A stretch of 64,000 bases of DNA from positions 2,548,651-2,612,650 of the forward strand of contig NW_006921538.1 in NCBI RefSeq assembly GCF_000340215.1. The letters are read 5' to 3'. A program made the position numbers and the translations under genes. A model generated the notes under the pieces. It ran no database searches. It worked only from the letters and a program-made list of their open reading frames with translations, and was not told where the DNA came from. This document shows positions 51,900 through 61,670 of this stretch, piece by piece. This stretch comes from Pseudocercospora fijiensis CIRAD86 (taxonomy: Eukaryota; Ascomycota; Dothideomycetes; Mycosphaerellales; Mycosphaerellaceae). The number at the start of each line of letters is the position of its first letter. The first letter of the stretch is position 1.

Positions 51900-54425
51900 T
51901 ATCCTCGCTTTCGTAGGCCTTCCTCGTTTCCGAGCTAGGCCCTTTTCGTTAGTCTTTCGAGCCTCGCGCGGGTAATCCTTCGTTACGTCGTAATTTGCCT
52001 TATATAAACTAAGGAGATTATCGGCCGCTAGGTCGCTTTCTATTACCTAATCGTCGTGTTCTAGCGAGTAGCCTATCTAACGGATTTTAAGCTAAAGTCT
52101 CTCCTTCGTAAGACAATAAGATAGGATTTCCTCGACTTCGAAACGTTTATTACCTTCTCCGTCGTCTGCGAGTAGCTCTACTAGTAGTAGTTCGTAGCCT
52201 TCTCGTAGGCGGTATAGTTCTAGAAGAGAGACGTAGAAGACTAGGTAAAATCTCTTTATTAAAGGAGGGAGGTCTAGCTCGTAAGCGTAGGTACCGATAC
52301 GATTTTTAATAGTAAAGGGCCTAAGGTACTTATTATTAAGCTTCTTATAAGGGCAGCGAGTATAGATATTCTTCTCCGAAACGAGGACTCGTTTACTAAT
52401 ATTAAACTATCGGTCTTAGACCGATCTATTATAATATCTCTTTTATAGAGCTGCTATATATTCTAGGCTAGACTTTGCATTATCGAATTCTTCTTGCCTC
52501 GCTAGAATCTATACGTAGGCTTGCTTAGCGAGTTTGCGAGACTTCGACGTAGTTTCGGTATCTCCTCGCCCCCCCTATAGTAGGTATTCTTAGTTAGTAG
52601 CGCGACGAATGCCGTTAGCAGTATTTAGAACGATCCTAAAGGCGATTTAGATTAGCGACTTCTCTAATCTAGTATAGATTTTGCTATTATACGCGAGAGC
52701 AGTAGTATAAAGAAGCTATGCCTAATCGTCTTAGTTCTAATTATAGTAGATATAGAGATATATTTCGAGGTTCTAATTTAAACGCTCTATTTGCCTATCT
52801 GTTTAAGGATAGAAGGTAGTGCTAAGGCGCTTCTTATAGGCTAAATAGTAATAAAACGCGCTCTAATATATGCTTATAAAGACTAATCCTCGATCTAAGA
52901 CAATGCTATCGGGAACGCCGCTATTGCAAACGATTTCTCGGAATACAAGTTTAGCAAGCTATACTATATCGATTCTAGAGGTAATAGGGAAGTACTAGAC
53001 TATCTTCGAAAACCTATCGACGATAACTAGAATCGAGTCGTAGACGCCGCCGTTAAAGCCCTTTAAGGGTAGAAGTCTAGTAACGAAGTCTATAGAGATA
53101 TAGCGCTATAGTTCGGTAGGGACTTCTAGTAGCTTTAGCGTCCTGTACAGTTTATACCGTTTAATCTTTAATCTCTAGTATATATCGCATTCTGCGATAT
53201 ATTATTCGACGTCCTTCGTAATACCTTTCTATAAGTACTTAGCGGCGATAGCTTCTTATATACGCTACTTTCTATAATAACTAGCCGTTAGGTCGTTATA
53301 GTTGCAGTATAAGATCTCTTATCGTAATAAAGCACTTTGCGGTATATAGACTTTGCCGTTAAAGCGAAGAAGTCTATTATTATCGAAGTTATATCGATTG
53401 AGATCGGCCTATAGGGCTAAGTTAGCTCCTCGGTCGTCTCCTATAGTAGAATCGCTATCGTTTCGGCCCTGTTTCGCTATCTTAACGTCTTAAATATAAG
53501 GATCTCTTATTTGCGTCGATTTAATTAGATCGAGAAGGGACTTTAGAGCCTCGTTCGAGAAAGCTCCTTTATCGGTAGCCGCTATAGCGATAGCGATACG
53601 AGATACGCGAGACGTAAGCCTTTCGTATACTCTTCCGATCGAGATTGTTACTATTAATATCTCGTCGTTAATAAGAGTATCTATTGCTAGGTACCTACTA
53701 TTATCGTTTAAAAGTAGAGGTCCTACGGACTTTGCCTAATTAGGGCAAATATAAAGGTTTTCGGTCTACGAAGTGCTTCCTAGTACTAGCTTGTAGCTAT
53801 TTCGATACTCTCCCGGCGCCTCTATAGGGGCGGAACTAGTAGCGATCGTTATAACTCCTAGTTTCTTCTAGAGCAAGGGAAGTATACCTTTAAGCTCCTA
53901 GGATTTAGTACTATCTTTAAAGCCTTTAAAGTAATCTAGTCTTCTAAATAGTCTATTAGAAGGGTTAGCGGATCCCTTCTTATACTCGATAACGAAGTTA
54001 TATACTACGAGCCGTTCGGCGATGCGGGCTTATCTCCTAAACAAAGTCTATATAGTCACAAAGTACTATAAGTTATTATAGTTAGTTAGGACCCGAATTA
54101 GGTATACGGCGCTACCGAGATAGTATCGCTAGACCTTAAAACATTCCGAGATAGCTATTAGCTCCTTATCGGGCGTGCTATACCGAATCTGCGGTCCTAT
54201 AAAGCTACGCGAATAATACGTAACTAGATACTAGTAGCGTTGCTTAGGATTTTCCGTCGACGGCTATAGTATAATACTCGTATAAGTAGCGTCCGAAGCG
54301 TCCGTAATTACGCAAATTAGTAGTAATAGGTCGAAGTGTTTAAGAAGCGGAGCTTCTTAGAAGGCCTTCTTAAGCTCTTTAAACGCACTGTTTATAGCTT
54401 CTAACTATTCCTATAGGCCTCTAAC
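51900..54425 (-). mobile_element. Second Ty3/gypsy element, 5'-truncated in reverse transcriptase
   Basis: Minus-strand reading shows the end of the reverse transcriptase (NSAFKELKKAF at about 54,380), RNase H (RYSTPDKELIAISECFKV at about 54,160), integrase (YISIDFVTRLLPLKGFNGG and DSILVIVDRFSKIV at about 53,000-53,110) and a chromodomain-like tail near 52,000. Sequence is distinct from element 1. Gag, protease and most of the polymerase are missing; similarity stops near 54,425. I found no LTRs. All frames carry RIP-type stops. Confidence 0.82.
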
Positions 54426-54466
54426 TATAATACTCTTTCTGCGTTTGTTTGTTCCCTTATAGCTAC

Positions 54467-54578
54467 TGTTACACGAGGGACGATCAGTAGTTAGGCAATA
54501 GTATTATAAGATGTGAGTATCTACGTGCTATAGAAAGTATGTACCGGGCTCGGCTAGCGTACCGTCCCTGCCGTAACA
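54467..54578. repeat. 112-bp segment with imperfect terminal inverted repeat TGTTAC..GTAACA
   Basis: The segment starts TGTTACACGAGGGACG and ends CGTCCCTGCCGTAACA, so 13 of the outer 16 bases pair. It begins directly after the broken end of gypsy element 2. The TG..CA ends could mark a short LTR or a small inverted-repeat element. No clear target duplication flanks it and I found no second copy in the window. Confidence 0.5.
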
Positions 54579-54704
54579 GCACCCCCGTCCGACAGAACGA
54601 AGGCTAGCGTACTATATTAGCCAAACCCCTTCTTATATACTCCTTCTGCTTTTGCTCGTTTTCCTTACAGTATGTCTACCTCCCCTTAGTCTGAGTCTAC
54701 CAGT

Positions 54705-57700
54705 TCAGCGCGCGTCTTTAGAAACCGGGGGGATAAGTTGCTTACTAAGGGGCATCAGAGCCTGCACCTCAGGAACCACAGAATTGGGCTTAACGACTTG
54801 ATCGCTAATAGTCTTAGTAGGGTCGATGAAAGCCTAAGTCTGCGGCGTTAGTAATATAGAATGATTAAGCTACACTAATGTCGGTAGGGGTTCTTCGGAT
54901 CCGGCGAGCCTAATTATAGAACGCAGGCTAATAGAATTAAAGTTAGCGGGATCATTAAAATGCGTCGGAAGCGTAGTAGTGAATTTTATGCCGGAAGAGC
55001 TATAACGGATACGTACCTCGGTAGTGACACTCTCTATAATATTGCCAACGTCTACGGAGAACGCTAGGAAAACAGCGCGACGAGCGAGCAGTACGAGATC
55101 GGTAGCAGTAAGAAAGATACCTAGGTTAGCCGCGCCGCCTACCTTAATATCCTCGATTATGCAGCCTCGGATATAGGTATTAATTATAAAGGCGGAGCCG
55201 GCATTATCGAATATAGTGCGGTACTTCTAGGTGCTTGTAGTAGTACCGAGTTCCTTAGCTAGCTCGGGGGTAAGCTGCGAGACCGTATACGTAGTACGCT
55301 CGAAGAGGATAGGGAGGGGGGACTCGAGGCTAGACTCTTAGGGGATCGTAAGCGTCTAGAGAAGCGATTGATCCTTAGCCTGCTCTATAGGATTGTAGAC
55401 GTTAGGGGTAAGCCTAAAGAGCAAGCGGAATGAATCCTTGTTTGCTATATTATATAATAACAAACGGCAGGGACCCTCGCTATAAACAGCTATTCCGGAG
55501 AACGTGTAAATACAAAGGGGATGACAGCTTAGAGGTTTCGCCGGTGCTAGTGCTCGCCCTCTTGCGCTTAGCCCCGCCGCTCTTGTCTTGTGTCTTTCTT
55601 ACGCCGACGTGCTATACCTGCTTTAGCGTCTTAGGGGCGGCCATCGTAGTAGGTGCCGAGGCTAGTAGAGTAGAGGCGCGCGGGAAAAGATTAGTAGTCC
55701 GAATTAGCGGTAGCTTCTTTGCGGCCTTGCCCTTGCCCTTCGAGGCTAGAGCGAGGGTACTAGCGTCGGCGGTACTATAGCGAGACTTAACCTTACGCTT
55801 ATACTTATCCGAAGGTTATAGGGTTACCTTATCTAAAGGTTATAGGGTTGCCTCTTCGTCGGCCTCTTCTACTTTATCGGCGGCTACGGTACTAACGAGC
55901 GTCTTAGATTTAATAGCTATAGCGAGCTCGTTCGATAGATAAAGGTATAGGTCGGTACGTTACTTATCGCTAAGTACCTAGTATCGTCCTATAATACCTA
56001 TATACCCTAGTCCGCGATATAGTTTTACCGGATCTATATCTTTTATAATATAGTTATATTCGATATCGTCTAGTAGTAGGCTCTTCTTATTACGCGTAGT
56101 AACCTAGTCGTAGTCTATATATAGTATACGACCTATTTGTAACTAGAGGTACGCTATTTATAGGAAGTAGTTAAGCGCGGGCTCCGTTAGCGTACCGTCC
56201 TTATTAACCGTATTATAGCTCCTTATATTCTCGAAGACGTAGTCTAGGATCGCGATAATATCGATTTCGGTCGGCTACTCTACTATAGAGACCTTAAAGG
56301 TAAGCTAGGACAGAGAAATAATTTAGAGCTACTTCTTATATAAGAGGTATTTCGGCTTTTAGCGGTATTTTCGCTAGTATACTTGCTATTAGCGTACCGA
56401 AGTAATCGGCTTAGTCTTACCTTCGATATCGAGAGATATAGCGCTTATAATTATTACTTAGTTACTAGCGTTATCGATATAGGTCTAGGTAACCTAGTCT
56501 AGAGCCTTATAGCGGAAGGTTCTACTACCTATAAGTATAGTATAATAAGTAATAGCGGCGATCTTGTACGTACTATTAGGATACTAGTCGTAGTATAGAT
56601 ATAGCGGGCTAATTAGCTTACGCTTAGAGCGTAGATATCCCTATACTTCTACGGAGCACGTATACTACTTTCCGAGATCCTTTAGGCCGATAGTTATATC
56701 GTTAACCTTACGGTATATTATTCCTAATTTAAAGTCGGATAAGCGGGTACCTATCGGTAGTATATAGTCTATTATCTTAAATCCTAGCGTATTATATATC
56801 GATACCGCTATATTAGCTTAGTACTACGACTCTAACTAATCCTTAATACTAGTATACTATATACCCGAGCGCTAAAAGTTCTTATTTTTATCTATATTAA
56901 CTACTCTATAGCGTATCTTCTTCTTGTTTATAATAGCTAGGGCGTCTTTCTAATTACTATTTTCGTCCGCCTTGCTCTCGTCCCTTTTAGCTACTCTAGC
57001 TGCTCTACGGCGCTACTTCTTCTCCTCTACGTCTATTAGAGTATTCTCGTTATCTTCGTCCTCCTTTTACGTATCTATTACGTCGTCGATAGCGGACGCG
57101 TCGCTAGTATTATCGATATAGTCCTCGGCTTATATAGAGCCTTAATCGTCGGCGTCCTTAGTATTAGCTTATATAGAGTCCTAATTGTCCTTAGCGTCGG
57201 CGTCGTTAGTAGGCTTAGCGTAGCTAGTAGGATTAGTATCGTCGGTAGGTTTAGCGTAATTAGTAGGCTCGTCTAATATCTTATTTATATAGTCGGCGGC
57301 TAGAGAGTCGGCGTCGCACTTTACTACTATACGTATCTATAGTAGCGTATAGAGTAATAGGGTCGGTCCTAAGACTAGCGGGCCTCTATAGTATCCCTAG
57401 ACACGGTCGAATATAGCTTAGAGCCTACTACGCAGGTCTGTACTAGGTACTAGAGTAGGGTAAAAGTCGCTAATAAATTCTTTAAAGTACTCGTTTATAT
57501 AAGCAGTCTTATATACCGAGCTAAGGAATTAGTATTCGTATACTAGTTAGAGCGTAATTTGTTCTATATAGGCTAACTTATCTATTATTATAAGACGCTC
57601 GATAGTATTATTATCCTCCTTTATAGCGACTTTAACGGCGTTTACCGTCGTTATATAAAAGAGGGTAGCGGTGCGCTAGTAGGCGCCTAATGCCTTTATA

Positions 57701-59455
57701 GCGTCTCGAATATCTCTATTTATATCGACGCTGTCTAGGATCGGGTATTGCCGTCGCTTACTATCGTTCTAATCGCCGTACTATAAGTCGTCGCCGTCGT
57801 TAGCGTTTTAGCGTACTAGAGAGTCGCTATTGTCGTAAGAGTCGCCGCGTACTAGAGAGTCGTTGCCGCCGTTAGGGTTCTCGCGTACTAGGGAGTTATA
57901 GTCGATAGGGGCTAGGGCATTATTATACTTAGTCTCCTCGTCGTACGTTTACGCGAGCGTTTTAGCCTTAGAGTCGTTCGCTACGACGTACTATCCTAGA
58001 TTGTACTCGTCGTTAAAGTAGGTAGTTTCTATTATACAAATCCTCGCCTCTAATCTATTTTTCGAGGTTAGAATAAACGCGTCGCCTACTTCGGTAAGGC
58101 TTATACCGACGTTAGCTTCTAGCAACTTCTACGCGAACTTAGCGTCTAGTATAGTCTTTATACTTAGGAACGCGATAGGGACGGCCTCGGTTAGCTATAC
58201 TGCTATTATAGGCTCTATTATATAGGCTAAAATTGCCTCTATTGCTACCTCCTAGAGCTCTTTATTGCGTTCTTGTACCTCTATAGGGTCCTATATCTCG
58301 GTGTTCTATCCTAGAGCCTTGCTTCCTACTATAGTCGATAATATAGCGACTAGACCTATCTCCTCCTTATAGTTAGCGTTCTTAGGTATACCCTTCGGCG
58401 ACTTCTTAGTAGCGGCGTCCTCTGCGCTACCGACGTCCTTTAGTAGTCGTAGTTACTCGATAGCGGCGTCCTTTTATAGTTGCTGCTTATTAATAGTCTT
58501 TAGCTAGTATACGCGGTCTTGTAATAGCTTAGCGTCCGCCTAGGGAAGCTTACCTACTACCTTTTTATATACTACTTAGCCGTATAAGGTAAGTACCTAC
58601 TTGCCGTCTACTATAACTACCGTACTGTCCTCGTCTTCTACCTATCTACCGAGTTCCTTATCGACGGAACGCGCTATTATTGTATATCTAAGGAGGATCT
58701 AGACGTCCTTATAGATAGCGTCGAGCGTTATTTTTCGTAAGAAAACATTCGCGAGCACTGCCTAGATTAGCGTCGGCTAGTGCTTTTATAGGGAGTTCTT
58801 AAGGTAACGGCCCTTAGGTAGCGGTAGATTAGCTTCGGTATTCGCTATAACGTGCTGCTTCTTAGTATTCTCCGTTAGAATCGTTACGCTAGACGTTATA
58901 GGCTCTAGCTCCTTAGTATCTTACTTGTCTTATATAGCGTCTATATCTAGCGCGTCTTGCTTATTATTTGCTATAGTCTCGCTCGGCTCGTCCTACTTGT
59001 CCTTCGCTATTACCTTAGTAGGCTCGTCGTCCTACTTGTTTTATAGGGCCTTCTTATCTAGATTTAGGCCCTCGTCGCCCTAGTAGTAGCATAGCGTATT
59101 ATAATAATCCTTCTAGTCTCTACTTGTCTTACGCTTCTATACGATAGTATTATAGTCGTAGACGACTATAAGCGTACGCTCGGACTAGTACCGGCATTTA
59201 GTTTAAAAGTCTGCTATAGACGCGGTTTAGATAGAGTATTATAGGGGCGTAGCTATCTCGCTAGTAATAGAGTCTACTAGCTCTACGGCTAGAATCTTTT
59301 CTTACGCCTTAACGTATATCGCTACTGTTTGCTAGTTACGTATCTACTCGGCCGTAAGATTCTGCTCTTTAGAGTACTAACCTAGTAGGTCGTCGCGATT
59401 TAGGCGCTACTCTACCTCGTTATAGCCTATAAGTTACTAGACCCCGTAGTAGTTC
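54705..59455 (-). pseudogene. Unidentified large degenerate gene, minus strand
   Basis: A single long coding region can be followed on the minus strand from about 59,455 (PNYYGV-stop-stop-LIGYNEVE) to a genuine TGA at 54,705-54,707. Interruptions are mainly TAG/TAA at positions suiting Trp or Gln. The N-terminal part is rich in Lys/Asp/Glu; further on come segments such as LRKITLDAIYKDVQILLRYT, PILDSVDINRDIRDAIKAL and IGTRLSDFKLGIIYRKVND. The C-terminal third, after a Lys/Ser/Ala-rich linker at ~55.6 kb, is best preserved (GGAANLGIFLTATDLVLLAR, FNDPANFNSISLRSIIRLAG). If continuous it would be roughly 1,580 codons, but I have not checked every frame step. I recognise no polymerase, integrase, transposase or helicase motif, so function and origin are unknown. 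Confidence 0.5.
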
Positions 59456-59538
59456 GGTTTCCGAACTACTAAACGTATATAGTTTGGTTTCTTAGCGGCG
59501 AACTAGCTCCCTAGTTCTAGTTTGGTTTTTTCGAACTA
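59447..59538. repeat. Three hairpin-forming inverted repeats
   Basis: At 59,447-59,471 TAGTAGTTCGG, a TTT loop and CCGAACTACTA form a perfect 11-bp stem. Looser versions of the same TAGTTYGGTTT..CGAACTA pattern follow at 59,480-59,504 and 59,518-59,538. They sit at the upstream end of the unidentified minus-strand gene. Confidence 0.75.
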
Positions 59539-59578
59539 TATAGATTCCTAGTTTGAACTAGAGACTATATTAGTTTTA

Positions 59579-59880
59579 CTATAAGGACACTCTTATTCGA
59601 CTGCCGGCTACGATTGCCGGCTATAATAGTAACTCTGTTACATTTACTACGCTCTTTTGCCGTTGCTAGGGCGTAGTTGCCGTTGCTAGGGCGTAGTTGC
59701 CGTTGCTAGGGCGTAGTTTTGCTATAAGGATACTCTTATTCGACTGCCGGCTACGATTGCCGGCTATAATAGTTACTAGGTTGTATTTACTACGCTTTAT
59801 TACCGTTGCTAGGGCGTAGTTGCCGTTGCTAGGGCGTAGTTGCCGTTGCTAGGGCGTAGTTGCTATTGCTAGGGCGTAGT
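59579..59880. repeat. Two-level tandem repeat (20-bp units inside ~143-bp units)
   Basis: A 20-bp unit (TGCCGTTGCTAGGGCGTAGT) occurs three times at 59,658-59,717 and four times at 59,801-59,880. The preceding ~80 bp, including CTGCCGGCTACG and TGCCGGCTATAATAG, are also duplicated, so the larger unit repeats with a 143-bp step from 59,579 to 59,722. Units differ mostly by RIP-type transitions. Confidence 0.85.
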
Positions 59881-59999
59881 TGCCGTAGTTGCGAAAGCTT
59901 ACCTATATAACGTTACGTAGGCGGCAATAATTAGGGCTTCGCGATATTCTTATACTTTTAACTTCTTCCTCTATACCTATACCGACAATAACTACTATA

Positions 60000-61420
60000 C
60001 GCTACGCCCCCGCCCCTTTCCCTTATAATAGCAAGAGAGAAGCGCGCCGCGCGCTAAACAGAAAATAGAACTAAAGACCGCGAGTTTGTTTTACCTAAGC
60101 GTCTAACTAAAAAGCGCAAGACTAAAGAGAAGTACTCTATAAAGAAGAATTCCGTACGAGACCGCGAGAGAAAGGACAAGATAGATAAGGATAAAAGAGC
60201 TAAGGATAAGAGAAGAAAGGCGCGGAATAAGGCATTCTATCGATAGCTAGCGCCTATAGAAAAAAGTAAAGGTTAGAATAAGAAGACAACCTAAGGGAAG
60301 GCTAAGAGGAGGAAAGAATTGCGGCTAGTTTTCGAGCGTAAAGTTCTAGTAGCGTAAGTCAATCTAGCTAGCGGCCGTAGCTAGCAGCTATAGCCGGCAG
60401 CCGTAGCCGGCAGCTATAGCCGGTATATTTTTCTTTAATACGTTAACTAATAGTATTCAGACCTATAGCCGCTACCTCTATCGATACGACCGATAGTAAC
60501 GGAGATGTTTAAATAGCCGAGAACAACAATACTAGAGTTTAGGATACCGCGACAGAGCTTAATACTACGAATAAAGGAACTAAAAAAAGCGAGGAGATAC
60601 TATACGTCGATCTAGTAATAGGTGCAGTCTTAGGGCCTAACGCTATAGACGATAAGCGCTAGGAGTGGATCGAGTATAGTTAAAGAGACGAGATACTAGT
60701 AAAGGGCTAAGGTATAAGTCCTATTAATCTAGAAAATCATAGTTAAAGCTACTACGAAAAGCTAGTAAGGATTGGAATCGAGACTAGTCGTCTTTATATC
60801 CTCGATATAGAGTAGAAGTTTCTTTATTAATATTAGAGCGAAGCCTTTGCGTCTATAAAGGCAAAGTAGCTTACGATTAATGCGATCGGGGCTAGGTATC
60901 TAGGGACGGCAGAAGTATTACTATAGGAGGAAGGGGTATAGGTAATTATTCTATGCTCGGTATATATAGCCGGCGTTCGTAGCCGGCAGATACTAATAGT
61001 TAAATAGAAAGCGTTTCTCGAAGGCAGAGTGCTACTACTATATAAAATCTTTACTAAGGCAGAGAGGGCTTATATCCGGAATCTAAGCTGCTAGTAGGAT
61101 GGGTTAGCGTTAGAATTCTCTGAATCTCTATATAAGCCTCCGAAGGACTACCTATTTCAGCGATACGGCTTTATCTCGACTACTCCGCAGGTACCCGAAG
61201 AAGCTCGAGTGCTCTTTAAGGTCTTTACTAAGAAGCGGAAGGAGTTCGAGGATTAGGATTAGTTAATAGAGCTATTAGTTAGTCTTAGGTTTCGTAGTTA
61301 GACTCGGCCTAAGCATTTGCTTATCGAGTGTCTTATACCGAAAGAGGATAGATTAAGACTAAAAACGAGCTTAGATTCGTTAGGTACAGTAGCTCGGTTC
61401 TATTAGTAGGAGAGAGCCGC
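60000..61420 (+). pseudogene. Unidentified degenerate coding region, plus strand
   Basis: At 60,040-60,240 the plus strand encodes a very basic segment (REFVLPKRLTKKRKTKEKYS, then KDKIDKDKRAKDKRRKA) resembling a nuclear-localisation or nucleic-acid-binding tail. From about 60,520 to 61,350 another frame reads coherently with TAG for Trp, including KKSEEILYVDLVIGAVLGPN, TSRLYILDIE and EFSESLYKPPKDYLFQRYGF. I recognise no family. It is divergent from the 54.7-59.5 kb gene across the repeat tract, so the two may belong to one element. Confidence 0.4.
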
Positions 61421-61440
61421 CGTATAGAAGGCAAAATTCA

Positions 61441-61567
61441 GGTAGTTAGGGTAGCTAGGAAAGAAATTCTAGTAGTTAGGCTAGCTAGGGTAGCTAGGAA
61501 AAAAAATCTAGTAGTTAGGTAGCTAGGAAACAAAAAAAAAAGGTAGCTAGCTATTTACTACCTAGCT
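61441..61567. repeat. AGTTAGG/GTAGCTAGG repeat array
   Basis: Variants of GTAGTTAGG and GTAGCTAGGAAA recur about ten times with A-runs, ending in AGGTAGCTAGCTATTTACTACCTAGCT, which is partly self-complementary. It could be the subterminal region of the hAT element that follows. Confidence 0.65.
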
Positions 61568-61670
61568 GTTCCTAACGATACGATGCTATAAAAGAAAGGG
61601 TGTTTCCCTATAGCTACTAGTATACATCTACTACTCCTAAGTCCTTACCTTACTGTACGAAACCTTAAAA

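Noticed and set aside
55430..55780. 116-codon plus-strand open frame in the RIP block
   Set aside because: It is antisense to the better-supported minus-strand reading of the unidentified gene and has the Leu/Ala/Val-rich composition of a shadow.
59658..59880. Regular repeats resembling a CRISPR array
   Set aside because: Units are directly contiguous without unique spacers, and the genome is fungal.
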